Assembly: GCF_000298195.1 (NCBI RefSeq)
Contig: NZ_BAHC01000247.1
Location: 1 to 64,000 of the forward strand
DNA length: 64,000 nucleotides
DNA from: Gordonia rhizosphera NBRC 16068
GTDB lineage: Bacteria; Actinomycetota; Actinomycetes; Mycobacteriales; Mycobacteriaceae
Direction: 5' to 3'
In this document: positions 8,234 through 17,049 of the stretch, piece after piece
Numbering within the stretch: position 1 is the stretch's first letter
How the letters are laid out: each line of letters starts with the position of its first letter
Program-made: the position numbers and the translations under genes
Notes under the pieces: model-generated
Database searches by the model: none
The model's input: only the letters and a program-made list of their open reading frames with translations
What the model was told of the DNA's origin: nothing

Positions 8234-11200
8234 TCATCGACGACCCGCACGGCTCTGCGGCGCCAAGATGGTCCGGATCTCGTCGACCGCTTGGCGCCGC
8301 GTCAGCATCCGCACCTCCTCAACCAGCGATTCCCATTCCACAGCCGTCAATCCGGCGATGTCCGGCAAGCGGGAACGGGTGGCGTACAGCGCCGGGAAGT
8401 CCTGCCGGGCCCCGACTCGCCCGGCGATGGCGAGCAGGCGCCGACCGTCGCGGCTTCCCGGCTCCCGTTCGCAGAGCAGGTAGCCGACCGCCATCGCCAT
8501 CGACCCGGCCTGGGCCTGGTCGAACCAGATGACCGGTCCGACGGTCGGATTGACCCCGTCGGCCAGCATCGTCAAGAACTCCGAGGCCCGGTCGAGTTCG
8601 CCCGCCCTCGTCAGCCCCACCATCGCGGTACTCACCAGCAGGGCCACGCCGGGGTCCTGGGCCCCCAGCGGGTGGTCTCGTTCGATCAGATGCGCGGCAC
8701 GCCGATAGATCTCGGCGCTGCGCGCGACATCGCCGTGTGCATACTCGAGTTCGGCGAGGCTGATCATCATTCCGCCGATCACCTCGGGATTGCCCTGAGG
8801 GTCCGGATCGGACGGTTCCCAACCGCCGCCGACGATCTCGAGTTCCGTGGCGGCCTCGTCAAGTCGTCCGAGCGCCACCAGCACGGCAGCCAGGTACGAC
8901 CGGGTCTGGAACTCGTCGTCGCGGGCACCGAGCCGGGCGAGGTTTCCGACCGCCTCGCGGTAGTACTCGAGCGCGGCCCCCCACTGCGCTCGCTGCCCGT
9001 AGATGGCACCGATCGCGATGTTGGTCATCGCTCCCATCCACTCGTTGTTCTCGCCCCGTGCGAGAGCATGCAGGGCCAGCCCGTCTGCCAGCGCGCGGTC
9101 GAGGTTGCCAAGATTCTCGCGGAAGTTCATGCGGATCGTCAGGCCGGCGGATCTCACCTGATCGTTGGCGGCTCTCGTGGAACGACTGACGAATCGCATG
9201 GCGGAACGGGGATTTCGACTCACGGCACAGGCCGACAACAACTCCGTCGGTTCGTCGAACACCCGATCCGGCCGATGCAGCAACCGGGTGTGGTAGCGGG
9301 CCCGCGCGACCAGCCGCAGGTCGTGCCGCATCGCGAGATGTGCCATCGATGCGAGCAGGGTGGCCTGCCACCGGCGACGAGTCTCATCGTCGGGATCGCG
9401 GGGCGGCCGGGGCAGTACCGGGATGAGCCGCGCACCCCACGCCATCACCTCACCGTGCAATCCGCGACCCATCCAGAACCCGCCGAGCACAGGGAAGACC
9501 GAGACGACGGTGCGCACCGCGTCGAGGGACCGCGCGGTGTCGGCGCCGGAGATCGCCTCGACGCATCGCCGCAGCACCCAGACGAGGTTCTCGGCATCCG
9601 CGGCGATCCCGGCGAACAACCCTTCGTCGACCGCGACCCCGAAGCGGAATTCGGCTCGTGCGGCGAACTCTCGTGCCCAGCGCCACATCGCCGAGTCGAG
9701 GTCGTCGGATTCGGCAGGGTCGGATGACCGCGTGAGCATCTCCTCGCCGAACTCACGGACCATCTCCAGCATGCGGTAGCGGATGTGCCCGTCGGCCTCG
9801 ATCACCGACAGCAACGACTGGTTGACCAGGGCCGCGAGGGAGTCGTCGAGCCGGACGCCATCGTGTCCTACGACGATTGCGGCCGCATCCGTGGTGACGC
9901 CGGCCGGGAATCGGCACAGTCGGCGCATCGCCTGTCGCGCGTCCGGTTCCAGCAGATCCCAGCTCCACTCGATCACGGCGAAGAGGGTGCGATGCCGGTC
10001 GGGCGCGGTCCGGTCGGACCCGCGCAACAGCGCGAAGCGTTCGACGAGGCGTGCGGAGATCTGTGCAACGGTCATGGTGCGGATACGAGCCGCCGCGAGT
10101 TCGATCGCCAATGGAATGCCGTCGAGATGTACGCAGAGCCCCGCAACCTCCTCCCGCGGCAGGCGGGCATCGGGCCGGACCGCGAGCGCCCGTCGCTCGA
10201 ACAGTTCGACCGCGGCGCCGTCGAGTCCGACGTCGAGCACGGGTAGCTGGTAGATCTGTTCGGCCGCCAGCATCAGCGGGGACCGACTGGTCGTGACGAT
10301 CGACAGTTGCGGCTCGACCGTCAGCAGGTCGGTGGCGACGCGGGCACAGCGTTCGACGACCTGCTCGCAGTTGTCGAGGATGAGCACCGCTCGCTGGCCA
10401 CGTACCGCGTCGACGAGCCGGTCGGCGAGATCCCCGACGGCCAGACGGGGCCGCCCACCGCTGCCGATGTCGGTCTCTCCGACCCCGAGCGCGGCCGCGA
10501 TGGCGGCCACCACGTCGTCGTCGTTGCGGATCGGCGCGAGCGGCACATAGAAGACGGGCCGCCCGGTGTCGGCCATCGCGTCCCCGACCCGGTGGGCGAC
10601 CCGCGTCTTGCCGACGCCGCCGGGCCCCTGAACGGTGACGAGGCGATGGCGGTCCAGTAGCCCGACGATCGCCGCGATGTCATCGTCGCGGCCGATCAGA
10701 TCCGATGCGTCGACCCTGAGTCCGACGGTGCGAGCCCGGGTGGTCTTCGATGACCGACCGGATGCGTCGGGGCTGGTGTCGACCGCCGCGGGGCCGTTCT
10801 CGGTGGCGACGAGTTCGGTGGCGACGAGTTGGGCGTGGAGCGCGACCGCCGGTGCCCCCGGGTCGACGCCGAGTTGCTCGGACAGCGTCCGCCGCAATCG
10901 CGCGAACGCGGCCAACGCGTCCGCGACCCGGCCCTCACCGGCCAGCGCACGCATCATGTCCACGTGCGCGGATTCGTCGAGAGGATCTGCGCGGCAACGC
11001 TTGTCGGCGATCTCCCGCGCCACTCGGTACTCCCCCGCCGCCAACGCCGCAGCAACCTGACATTGATCGATCTGCTCCTGCAAGTGCCCGGCGCGCCGAC
11101 GCAGTTCCGCATGCAGGTCGTCACCGTCGTCGCCGAGGTCATCGCCGGGTGCCCCCCGCCACCATCGGGTCGCGCGGCCGAGATCGTCGGTATCCGACGA

Positions 11201-11533
11201 GTCGACGAGGCCCGCGACGATATCGAGGTCGGTGCGGCACCCGACGAGCCGATATCCGTTTCCGACACCTTCGATCCGTGTGTGACCGAGAAGCGGCCGC
11301 AGACGGGAGATCTGGGTGTGCAGTGCCGACGCGGGTGACCGCGGCGGACGGTCACCCCACACATCGTCGATGAGTCGATCCGCCGACCGGGCGCGTCCAC
11401 CGGCGAGGGCCAGCGAGACGAGCAGGCGACGCGCACGGACTCCGGGCACGGACACCAACCCGTCCGGACCCCCACGCTCATCACCGACCGCGACCGGGCC
11501 CAACAGGCCGATCACGGTGACGCCGTCGGACAC
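8234..11533 (-). CDS. AfsR/SARP-like BTAD-NB-ARC regulator
   Basis: This 1099-aa transcriptional regulator combines an N-terminal winged helix (VRARRLLVSLALAGGRARSA, then HTQISRLRPLLG), a BTAD domain to about residue 245, and a STAND-type NTPase from about residue 275 (LIGRDDD, Walker A GPGGVGKT, VLILDNCEQ as Walker B). A long alpha-helical repeat region follows to the C-terminus. Such proteins switch on secondary metabolism or transport genes in actinobacteria. It starts with GTG at 11533. It faces the drrAB operon tail to tail with one base between stops, which makes that exporter a candidate target but gives no proof. The upstream SRPBCC gene is divergent, 51 bases away. Confidence 0.85.
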   Translation of the reverse strand: MSDGVTVIGLLGPVAVGDERGGPDGLVSVPGVRARRLLVSLALAGGRARSADRLIDDVWGDRPPRSPASALHTQISRLRPLLGHTRIEGVGNGYRLVGCRTDLDIVAGLVDSSDTDDLGRATRWWRGAPGDDLGDDGDDLHAELRRRAGHLQEQIDQCQVAAALAAGEYRVAREIADKRCRADPLDESAHVDMMRALAGEGRVADALAAFARLRRTLSEQLGVDPGAPAVALHAQLVATELVATENGPAAVDTSPDASGRSSKTTRARTVGLRVDASDLIGRDDDIAAIVGLLDRHRLVTVQGPGGVGKTRVAHRVGDAMADTGRPVFYVPLAPIRNDDDVVAAIAAALGVGETDIGSGGRPRLAVGDLADRLVDAVRGQRAVLILDNCEQVVERCARVATDLLTVEPQLSIVTTSRSPLMLAAEQIYQLPVLDVGLDGAAVELFERRALAVRPDARLPREEVAGLCVHLDGIPLAIELAAARIRTMTVAQISARLVERFALLRGSDRTAPDRHRTLFAVIEWSWDLLEPDARQAMRRLCRFPAGVTTDAAAIVVGHDGVRLDDSLAALVNQSLLSVIEADGHIRYRMLEMVREFGEEMLTRSSDPAESDDLDSAMWRWAREFAARAEFRFGVAVDEGLFAGIAADAENLVWVLRRCVEAISGADTARSLDAVRTVVSVFPVLGGFWMGRGLHGEVMAWGARLIPVLPRPPRDPDDETRRRWQATLLASMAHLAMRHDLRLVARARYHTRLLHRPDRVFDEPTELLSACAVSRNPRSAMRFVSRSTRAANDQVRSAGLTIRMNFRENLGNLDRALADGLALHALARGENNEWMGAMTNIAIGAIYGQRAQWGAALEYYREAVGNLARLGARDDEFQTRSYLAAVLVALGRLDEAATELEIVGGGWEPSDPDPQGNPEVIGGMMISLAELEYAHGDVARSAEIYRRAAHLIERDHPLGAQDPGVALLVSTAMVGLTRAGELDRASEFLTMLADGVNPTVGPVIWFDQAQAGSMAMAVGYLLCEREPGSRDGRRLLAIAGRVGARQDFPALYATRSRLPDIAGLTAVEWESLVEEVRMLTRRQAVDEIRTILAPQSRAGRR

Positions 11534-11584
11534 TTCGCCAGGTTAGCGCCACACCACCCACCGGGCGGCACATGACGTGTATGA

Positions 11585-12112
11585 ATGGAATCCATGGCGC
11601 GCGACTACCCACTCGACGACATCGACCTGGGCTTCTTCGACACCGCCCCGGTCACCTACCGCATCGACGTGAACCTGCCCGTCTCCCCACAACGGGCGTG
11701 GGCAGAGCTGACCCGACAGAACACCCTGAACTGGTGTCGGGCGATCAAGGCCATCGAGTTCACCTCGCCACCGCCCTACGGCGTGGGCACGACGCGCAAG
11801 GCCTCGCTGGGACCGGGCTTCGCCGGGCTCTCCGAACACTTCTTCGTCTGGGACGAGGACCCGGAGACCGGCCACTACCGCAACGCCTTCCGTGCGGTGT
11901 CGGCGAGCACACCAGGACTGAGACGATTCGGCGAGGTGACCGAGGTCAAGCCCGCCGATGTCGGTTGCCGGATGATCTGGTCGTTCGCGCTCGAACTCGC
12001 CAGCTCCGCCAAGGCGGTCGTCGCGTTCTCCGGTCCCACGGCCAACTCGGTGTTCAAGACCATCGAGACCGACACCCTGCGCCACTTCGCGCATCTCACA
12101 CCGCAGACCTGA
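11585..12112 (+). CDS. SRPBCC-family (START-like) protein
   Basis: This 175-aa protein has a helix-grip fold signature: a beta strand YRIDVNLPVSPQRAWAELT at the N-terminus and a C-terminal helix (TANSVFKTIETDTLRHFAHL). SRPBCC proteins bind hydrophobic ligands such as lipids or polyketides in an internal cavity. No catalytic residues can be assigned. It is divergent from the AfsR-like gene with a 51-bp gap that must hold both promoters, so it may be co-regulated with it. An alternative start is the second ATG at 11594. It ends 21 bases before the convergent ilvA gene. Confidence 0.75.
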   Translation: MESMARDYPLDDIDLGFFDTAPVTYRIDVNLPVSPQRAWAELTRQNTLNWCRAIKAIEFTSPPPYGVGTTRKASLGPGFAGLSEHFFVWDEDPETGHYRNAFRAVSASTPGLRRFGEVTEVKPADVGCRMIWSFALELASSAKAVVAFSGPTANSVFKTIETDTLRHFAHLTPQT

Positions 12113-12133
12113 GCACGCAGCGCGACATTCGCG

Positions 12134-13333
12134 TCATTCGCGCAGGAAACCCGCCTCCGACAACGCGCCGCACACCTCGCGCTGATGTTCGGGTCCTCGG
12201 GTCTCGACGCTGACGGTCACGGCCACCTCGTCGAGTTCGAGGCCGTTCGCGACCCGGGAGTGGACGACGTCGACGACGTTTGTCCCGAGGTCGCGGAGCA
12301 ACTCGAGCAGCGCGATGAGACCTCCCGGACGGTCGGACACGGTCGCGCTCACGGTGAGGAATCGTCCGGCCGCGGTGAGCCCATGGGTGCTGACGTGACT
12401 CAGCAGCAATGGATCGATGTTGCCCCCGGAGGCGACGACGCACACCCGACCCGACAGGTCCACTGCGCCGCTCATGATCGCGGCGACCCCGGCCACCCCG
12501 GCCGGCTCGACGACCAGTTTCGCCCGCTCGAGCATGAGCAGCAGTGCGGTGCTGAGGGATTCCTCGTTCACGGTGACCACGGCGTCCACGAACCGGCTGA
12601 CGTGCGCGAACGGGATGTCGCCCGGACGTGCGACGGCGATCCCGTCGGCGATGGTATTCATTGCGGTCACCGCGATCGGGTGACCCTGCGCCAGCGACCG
12701 CGGCCAGGCGGCGGCTTCGGCGGCCTGCACGCCGACGACGGTGACGTCGGGGCGCCGCGGTTTGACCGCCGCCAGGATTCCGGCCAGCAGTCCGCCCCCG
12801 CCCAGCGGCACGACGATCGCGTCGACATCGGGGAGCTGTTCGAGGATCTCGACTCCCACCGTCGCCTGCCCGGCGACGATGTCGAGGTGATCGAACGGAT
12901 GGATGAGCACCGCGCCGGTCTCCTCGGCGTATCGTCGAGCGGCGACCAGCGCCTCGTCGACAGTAGTGCCTTCGAGGACCACTTCGGCGCCGTAGGCTTT
13001 CGTCGCAGCGATCTTCGGCAGCGCGGCGCCGGTCGGCATGTAGACGCGGGCGGTGATGCCCAACTGCGTGGCCGACCACGCGACGCCCTGAGCATGATTG
13101 CCGGCGCTGGCCGCCACCACCCCGCGGACGCGTTCCTCGGGGGTCAGCCGAGAGATCCGCAGATACGCGCCCCGCGGTTTGAATGATCCCGTGCGCTGCA
13201 GGTTCTCGCACTTGAGCCACACATCGCAGCCGATGCGCTCGGACAAGGTGCGCGAGGCGATCATCGGGGTGCGGCGCATGACGCCGGACAGATCGCCCAC
13301 CGCGCCGTCGATGTCGGCCTGCGTCAACAGCAT
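12134..13333 (-). CDS. ilvA: Threonine ammonia-lyase (threonine dehydratase)
   Basis: This enzyme deaminates threonine to 2-oxobutyrate, the first committed step to isoleucine. The 399-aa protein has the PLP lysine in GSFKPRGA (residues 48-55), the cofactor-binding SAGNHAQG, the glycine loop VPLGGGGLL and a C-terminal ACT-type domain (VSATVSDRPGGLIALLELLR). This is the short (about 400 aa) form with one ACT domain; whether it serves synthesis or catabolism cannot be told. It lies 10 bases behind metB on the same strand, closing a cbs-metB-ilvA operon. Confidence 0.92.
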   Translation of the reverse strand: MLLTQADIDGAVGDLSGVMRRTPMIASRTLSERIGCDVWLKCENLQRTGSFKPRGAYLRISRLTPEERVRGVVAASAGNHAQGVAWSATQLGITARVYMPTGAALPKIAATKAYGAEVVLEGTTVDEALVAARRYAEETGAVLIHPFDHLDIVAGQATVGVEILEQLPDVDAIVVPLGGGGLLAGILAAVKPRRPDVTVVGVQAAEAAAWPRSLAQGHPIAVTAMNTIADGIAVARPGDIPFAHVSRFVDAVVTVNEESLSTALLLMLERAKLVVEPAGVAGVAAIMSGAVDLSGRVCVVASGGNIDPLLLSHVSTHGLTAAGRFLTVSATVSDRPGGLIALLELLRDLGTNVVDVVHSRVANGLELDEVAVTVSVETRGPEHQREVCGALSEAGFLRE

Positions 13334-13343
13334 GGCCGGGACG

Positions 13344-14516
13344 CTAACTCAGCGCGTTCTCGAGATCGCCGAGGATGTCACCGATGTCCTCGATGCCGAC
13401 CGACAGCCGGACCAGGTCGGCGGGCACCTCGAGCAGCGAGCCCGCCGTCGACGCATGGGTCATCGCACCCGGATGCTCGATGAGGGACTCGATGCCGCCG
13501 AGCGATTCGGCCAGCGTGAACACCTCGGTGCGCGCACAGAACTCCATCGCGGCGGCCTGGCCACCCTTGACCCGCACCGAGACCATCCCCCCGAACCGGC
13601 GCATCTGCTTGCCCGCCACATCGTGGCCGGGGTGCGTCGGCAGACCCGGGTACAACACGGAGTCGATCTTGGGATGCGACGACAGGAACTCGACGACCTG
13701 CTCGGCGTTGTCGCAGTGTCGGTCCATGCGGACGGCGAGGGTCTTGATCCCCCGCATGGTGAGGTAGGCGTCGAACGGGCCCGGGACGGCGCCGGCACCG
13801 TTCTGCAGGAAGGCCACCGCCGCGTCGAGTTCCTCGTCGTTGGTGACCAGCGCACCGCCGACGACGTCGGAGTGCCCGCCGAGGTATTTGGTCGTGGAGT
13901 GCAGCACCACGTCCGCCCCCAGGGTGAGCGGTTGCTGCAGGTAGGGCGAGGCAAAGGTGTTGTCCACCACCAGTTTCGCACCGGCGTCGTGGGCCACCGC
14001 GGCGAGCGCCTCGATGTCGCCGACGTTGAGCAGCGGGTTGGTGGGGGTCTCGATCCAGACCAGCTTGGTGGCCGGGGTGATCGCGGCGCGGACGGCGTCG
14101 ACGTCGGAGACCGGCGCCGCAGAGTAGGTGATCCCCCACTGCGAGAAGACCTTGTCGATGAGGCGGAAGGTGCCGCCGTACGCGTCGTTGGGGATCACCA
14201 GGTGATCTCCCGGACGCAGCGTGGCGCGCAGCAACGCATCGGTCGCCGCCATGCCGGAGGCGAATCCTCGTCCGAGGGTCCCCTTTTCGATGGCCGCGAC
14301 GTTGGCCTCGAGCACCCGACGGGTCGGGTTGCCGGTGCGGGAGTATTCGAATCCGTCGCGCAGGTTACCGACGCCGTCCTGGGCGAAGGTGGAGCTGGCG
14401 TAGATCGGGACGTTGACCGCACCGGTACGCGGGTCGGGTTCGTAGCCGGCGTGGATCGCCCGGGTGGAGAACCCTTGCCAACGAGTCGAATCCGCTGCAC
14501 TGCGCTGTTCGCTCAC
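13344..14516 (-). CDS. metB: Cystathionine gamma-synthase
   Basis: This PLP enzyme joins cysteine to an activated homoserine to give cystathionine for methionine synthesis. The 390-aa protein shows YSRTGNPTRRVLE, SGMAATDALL, the aspartate region VVDNTFASPYLQ and the PLP lysine in LHSTTKYLGGHSDV. Related cystathionine gamma-lyase and O-acetylhomoserine sulfhydrylase share these motifs; I chose MetB from its place next to cbs and similarity to mycobacterial Rv1079. It is 12 bases downstream of cbs and 10 bases upstream of ilvA, so the three form one operon handling sulfur amino acids and 2-oxobutyrate. Confidence 0.92.
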   Translation of the reverse strand: MSEQRSAADSTRWQGFSTRAIHAGYEPDPRTGAVNVPIYASSTFAQDGVGNLRDGFEYSRTGNPTRRVLEANVAAIEKGTLGRGFASGMAATDALLRATLRPGDHLVIPNDAYGGTFRLIDKVFSQWGITYSAAPVSDVDAVRAAITPATKLVWIETPTNPLLNVGDIEALAAVAHDAGAKLVVDNTFASPYLQQPLTLGADVVLHSTTKYLGGHSDVVGGALVTNDEELDAAVAFLQNGAGAVPGPFDAYLTMRGIKTLAVRMDRHCDNAEQVVEFLSSHPKIDSVLYPGLPTHPGHDVAGKQMRRFGGMVSVRVKGGQAAAMEFCARTEVFTLAESLGGIESLIEHPGAMTHASTAGSLLEVPADLVRLSVGIEDIGDILGDLENALS

Positions 14517-14528
14517 GAGAGGTGGCTC

Positions 14529-15923
14529 CTATCCGACGATTGGGTGGGTGCTGACGAACGCCAGCAGATCGTGACGGGTGATGACCCCGATGGGCTTGCC
14601 TTCCTCGACGACCATCAGCGCGTCACATTCACTCAGCGCCTTGGTCGCCGCCGAGATCGGTTCACCGGAACCGATGAGCGGGAACGGGTCCCCCATGTGC
14701 GCCGACACCGGGTCGGCCAGGCTGGCCCGGCCCTCGAAGACCGCGCTGAGCAGGTCACGTTCGGTGACCGCACCCGCGACCTCACCGGCCATCACCGGGG
14801 GCTCGGCCCCGACCACCGGCATCTGCGAGACGCCGTATTCACGGAGGATCTCGATGGCATCGCGAAGTGTCTCCTGCGGATGGGTGTGCACCAGATCGGG
14901 CAGCGCACCGTCCTTGCCGCGCAACACATCTCCGACGACGGGTTCGGCGGTGTGGGAGTCGAGCGGGGTGCGCAGGAAGCCGTAGCTGCTCATCCACTCA
15001 TCGTTGAAGATCTTGGACATGTAGCCGCGGCCACCGTCGGGCAGCAGCACCACGACCAGCGAATCGGGCCCTTCGCGCTCGGCGACCTTCAGTGCCGCCA
15101 CGACCGCCATGCCGCACGAACCACCGACCAGCAGCCCCTCCTCGCGCGCCAGCCGGCGGGTCATGTCGAAGGAGTCGGCGTCGGAGACCGCGATGATCTC
15201 GTCCGGGATCGACGGGTCGTAGGCGGCGGGCCAGAAGTCCTCGCCGACACCCTCCACCAGGTACGGGCGCCCAGAGCCGCCGGAGTAGACCGAGCCCTCG
15301 GGGTCGACACCGACCACCTTCACCTTGCCGTCGGAGACCTCCTTGAGGTAGCGGCCGGTGCCGGTGATGGTGCCTCCGGTGCCCACGCCGGCGACGAAGT
15401 GCGTGACCTTGCCGTCGGTATCACGCCAGATCTCCGGACCGGTGGTCTCGTAGTGGCTCTGCGGGCCGGCCGGGTTCGAGTACTGATCGGGCTTCCAGGC
15501 GCCGTCGATCTCACGGACCAGCCGATCGGAGACGCTGTAGTAGCTGTCGGGATGCTCGGGCGGGACCGCGGTCGGGCAGACCACCACCTCCGCGCCGTAC
15601 GCCTTCAGGACGTTGCGCTTGTCCTCGGCGACCTTGTCGGGGCACACGAACACGCACTTGTATCCGCGCTGCTGCGCGACCAGGGCCAGACCGACGCCGG
15701 TGTTGCCCGAGGTCGGCTCGACGATCGTCCCGCCGGGCTTGAGCGCTCCGGACTTCTCGGCGGCATCGACCATCCGGACCGCGATCCGGTCCTTGCTGCT
15801 GCCTCCCGGGTTGAGGTATTCGACCTTGGCCGCGACCAGGCCCGAACCGGGTTTGGTCACCGAGTTGAGCTTGACCAGCGGGGTGTTGCCCACGAGGTCG
15901 ACGACATGATCTGCGATGCGCAT
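14529..15923 (-). CDS. cbs: Cystathionine beta-synthase
   Basis: This PLP enzyme condenses serine and homocysteine to cystathionine in reverse transsulfuration. The 464-aa protein has the PLP lysine in PGGSSKDRIAVRM, the substrate loop VEPTSGNTGVGLA and the phosphate loop GTGGTITGTGRYLKE. Two C-terminal CBS domains follow (HTHPQETLRDAIEILREYGV; ITRHDLLAFVSTHP). There is no N-terminal heme domain, as in other bacterial forms, and length equals mycobacterial Rv1077. I chose the ATG at 15923 (MRIADHVVDL); upstream in-frame sequence is antisense to the divergent SGNH gene. It is the first gene of the operon. Confidence 0.95.
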   Translation of the reverse strand: MRIADHVVDLVGNTPLVKLNSVTKPGSGLVAAKVEYLNPGGSSKDRIAVRMVDAAEKSGALKPGGTIVEPTSGNTGVGLALVAQQRGYKCVFVCPDKVAEDKRNVLKAYGAEVVVCPTAVPPEHPDSYYSVSDRLVREIDGAWKPDQYSNPAGPQSHYETTGPEIWRDTDGKVTHFVAGVGTGGTITGTGRYLKEVSDGKVKVVGVDPEGSVYSGGSGRPYLVEGVGEDFWPAAYDPSIPDEIIAVSDADSFDMTRRLAREEGLLVGGSCGMAVVAALKVAEREGPDSLVVVLLPDGGRGYMSKIFNDEWMSSYGFLRTPLDSHTAEPVVGDVLRGKDGALPDLVHTHPQETLRDAIEILREYGVSQMPVVGAEPPVMAGEVAGAVTERDLLSAVFEGRASLADPVSAHMGDPFPLIGSGEPISAATKALSECDALMVVEEGKPIGVITRHDLLAFVSTHPIVG

Positions 15924-15979
15924 GCGTCCATCGTCGCAGAGGCGTGCAAACGCCTCGAACCCGGACCGAGACTGGAGAC

Positions 15980-15985
15980 TATCCT
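15980..15985 (+). promoter_or_regulatory. -10 box for a probably leaderless transcript
   Basis: TATCCT fits TANNNT and ends 8 bases before the GTG at 15993, the distance expected if transcription starts on the start codon itself. The 69-bp gap to the divergent cbs leaves little room for a leader, and no ribosome binding site precedes the GTG. Leaderless starts are common in actinobacteria. Confidence 0.5.
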
Positions 15986-15992
15986 GGCATCC

Positions 15993-17039
15993 GTGTCCGA
16001 AGACGAGTCGTCGCGTACCCGGGTCACGATGATCAACAATCGCTTGCTGCGTGACGTCGGCGCGACCGTGGCGGCGACCGCCGCGAGCGCGGGCGCCTCC
16101 TGGGCAGCCTACAACTATCTGAACAATCAGGCTCACACGGCGCGCACGGTGATCCCGCACCGGACGGACAACGCACCCAACGGGGACGGTGTCTACCACC
16201 CCGACGGCACTGGTCCGCACCGATTCAACCGAGAAGACTCCGTCGACCTGTACGTCGTCGTCTTCGGCGATTCGACCGCCGCCGGCCTCGGCGCCGAGAC
16301 CGCCGACGAGACGCCCGGCGTGCTGCTGGCCCGTCGGGTGGCGGCCGAGACGGGCCGCAGAATCCGCTACGGCAACAAGTCGATCGTGGGTGCGACCTCC
16401 AAGGGCCTGGCCGCCCAGATCGACGCGATGCTCATCACCCGCGAACGACCCGACGTCGCGGTCATACTGATCGGCGCCAACGACATCACCGCCCGCAACG
16501 GCATCAGCGCGTCGGCGCGCCGTCTCGGCCACGCCGTCCGCCTGCTCGATGACATCGGCGCGCAGGTCGTCGTCGGGACCTGCCCGGACTTCGGGGTGAT
16601 CACCGCCATCCCGCAACCGCTGCGCACCGTCGTGCGGCGGTGGGGTCTGCGGCTCGCCGCCGCTCAGCGCGGCGCGGTGCGTGCGGCCGGCGGTCGTCCG
16701 GTGCCGCTCGCCGACCTGCTCGCCAAGGAGTTCCTCGCCAAACCCGAGCACATGTTCTCGCCGGACCGGTTCCACCCGTCGGCGGCGGGCTACGCGCTGG
16801 CCGCCGACCATCTGATCCCGGAAGTCCTCGCCGCGATCGGCGAGTGGGGCCCGGCCCCACTGCCGCAGCCGCCGGAGGTGTCCGAGGCGGTGGAAGGCGA
16901 CCGCATCGTCAACCGGCTCCGTCGCGTGCTGCGCCTCGACGGGCGGGGCCGGTGGCTTCGGCCCCGATGCCGGAGAACGAGCAGGTGGTCGTCCCGACGG
17001 ACTGAATACCCGGCACCGTCGTTCCGGGTGGTGCAGTAA
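15993..17039 (+). CDS. SGNH/GDSL hydrolase, exported
   Basis: This 348-aa serine esterase/lipase of the SGNH family has the nucleophile block VVFGDSTAAGLG, block III IGANDIT and the catalytic DRFHPSAAGYA. A hydrophobic N-terminal segment (DVGATVAATAASAGASWAAY) suggests a signal anchor, so it probably acts at the cell envelope. The position between fadA and cbs matches M. tuberculosis Rv1075c. I chose GTG 15993 because of the adjacent -10 box; ATG at 16029 is an alternative. The substrate is unknown. The thiolase gene follows after 10 bases on the same strand. Confidence 0.85.
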   Translation: MSEDESSRTRVTMINNRLLRDVGATVAATAASAGASWAAYNYLNNQAHTARTVIPHRTDNAPNGDGVYHPDGTGPHRFNREDSVDLYVVVFGDSTAAGLGAETADETPGVLLARRVAAETGRRIRYGNKSIVGATSKGLAAQIDAMLITRERPDVAVILIGANDITARNGISASARRLGHAVRLLDDIGAQVVVGTCPDFGVITAIPQPLRTVVRRWGLRLAAAQRGAVRAAGGRPVPLADLLAKEFLAKPEHMFSPDRFHPSAAGYALAADHLIPEVLAAIGEWGPAPLPQPPEVSEAVEGDRIVNRLRRVLRLDGRGRWLRPRCRRTSRWSSRRTEYPAPSFRVVQ

Positions 17040-17049
17040 CGTGATCTGC

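Noticed and set aside
13098-15992. Very long plus-strand open frame running in frame into the SGNH hydrolase
   Set aside because: It is antisense to cbs and metB, which have unmistakable enzyme motifs; long antisense open frames are common in high-GC DNA.
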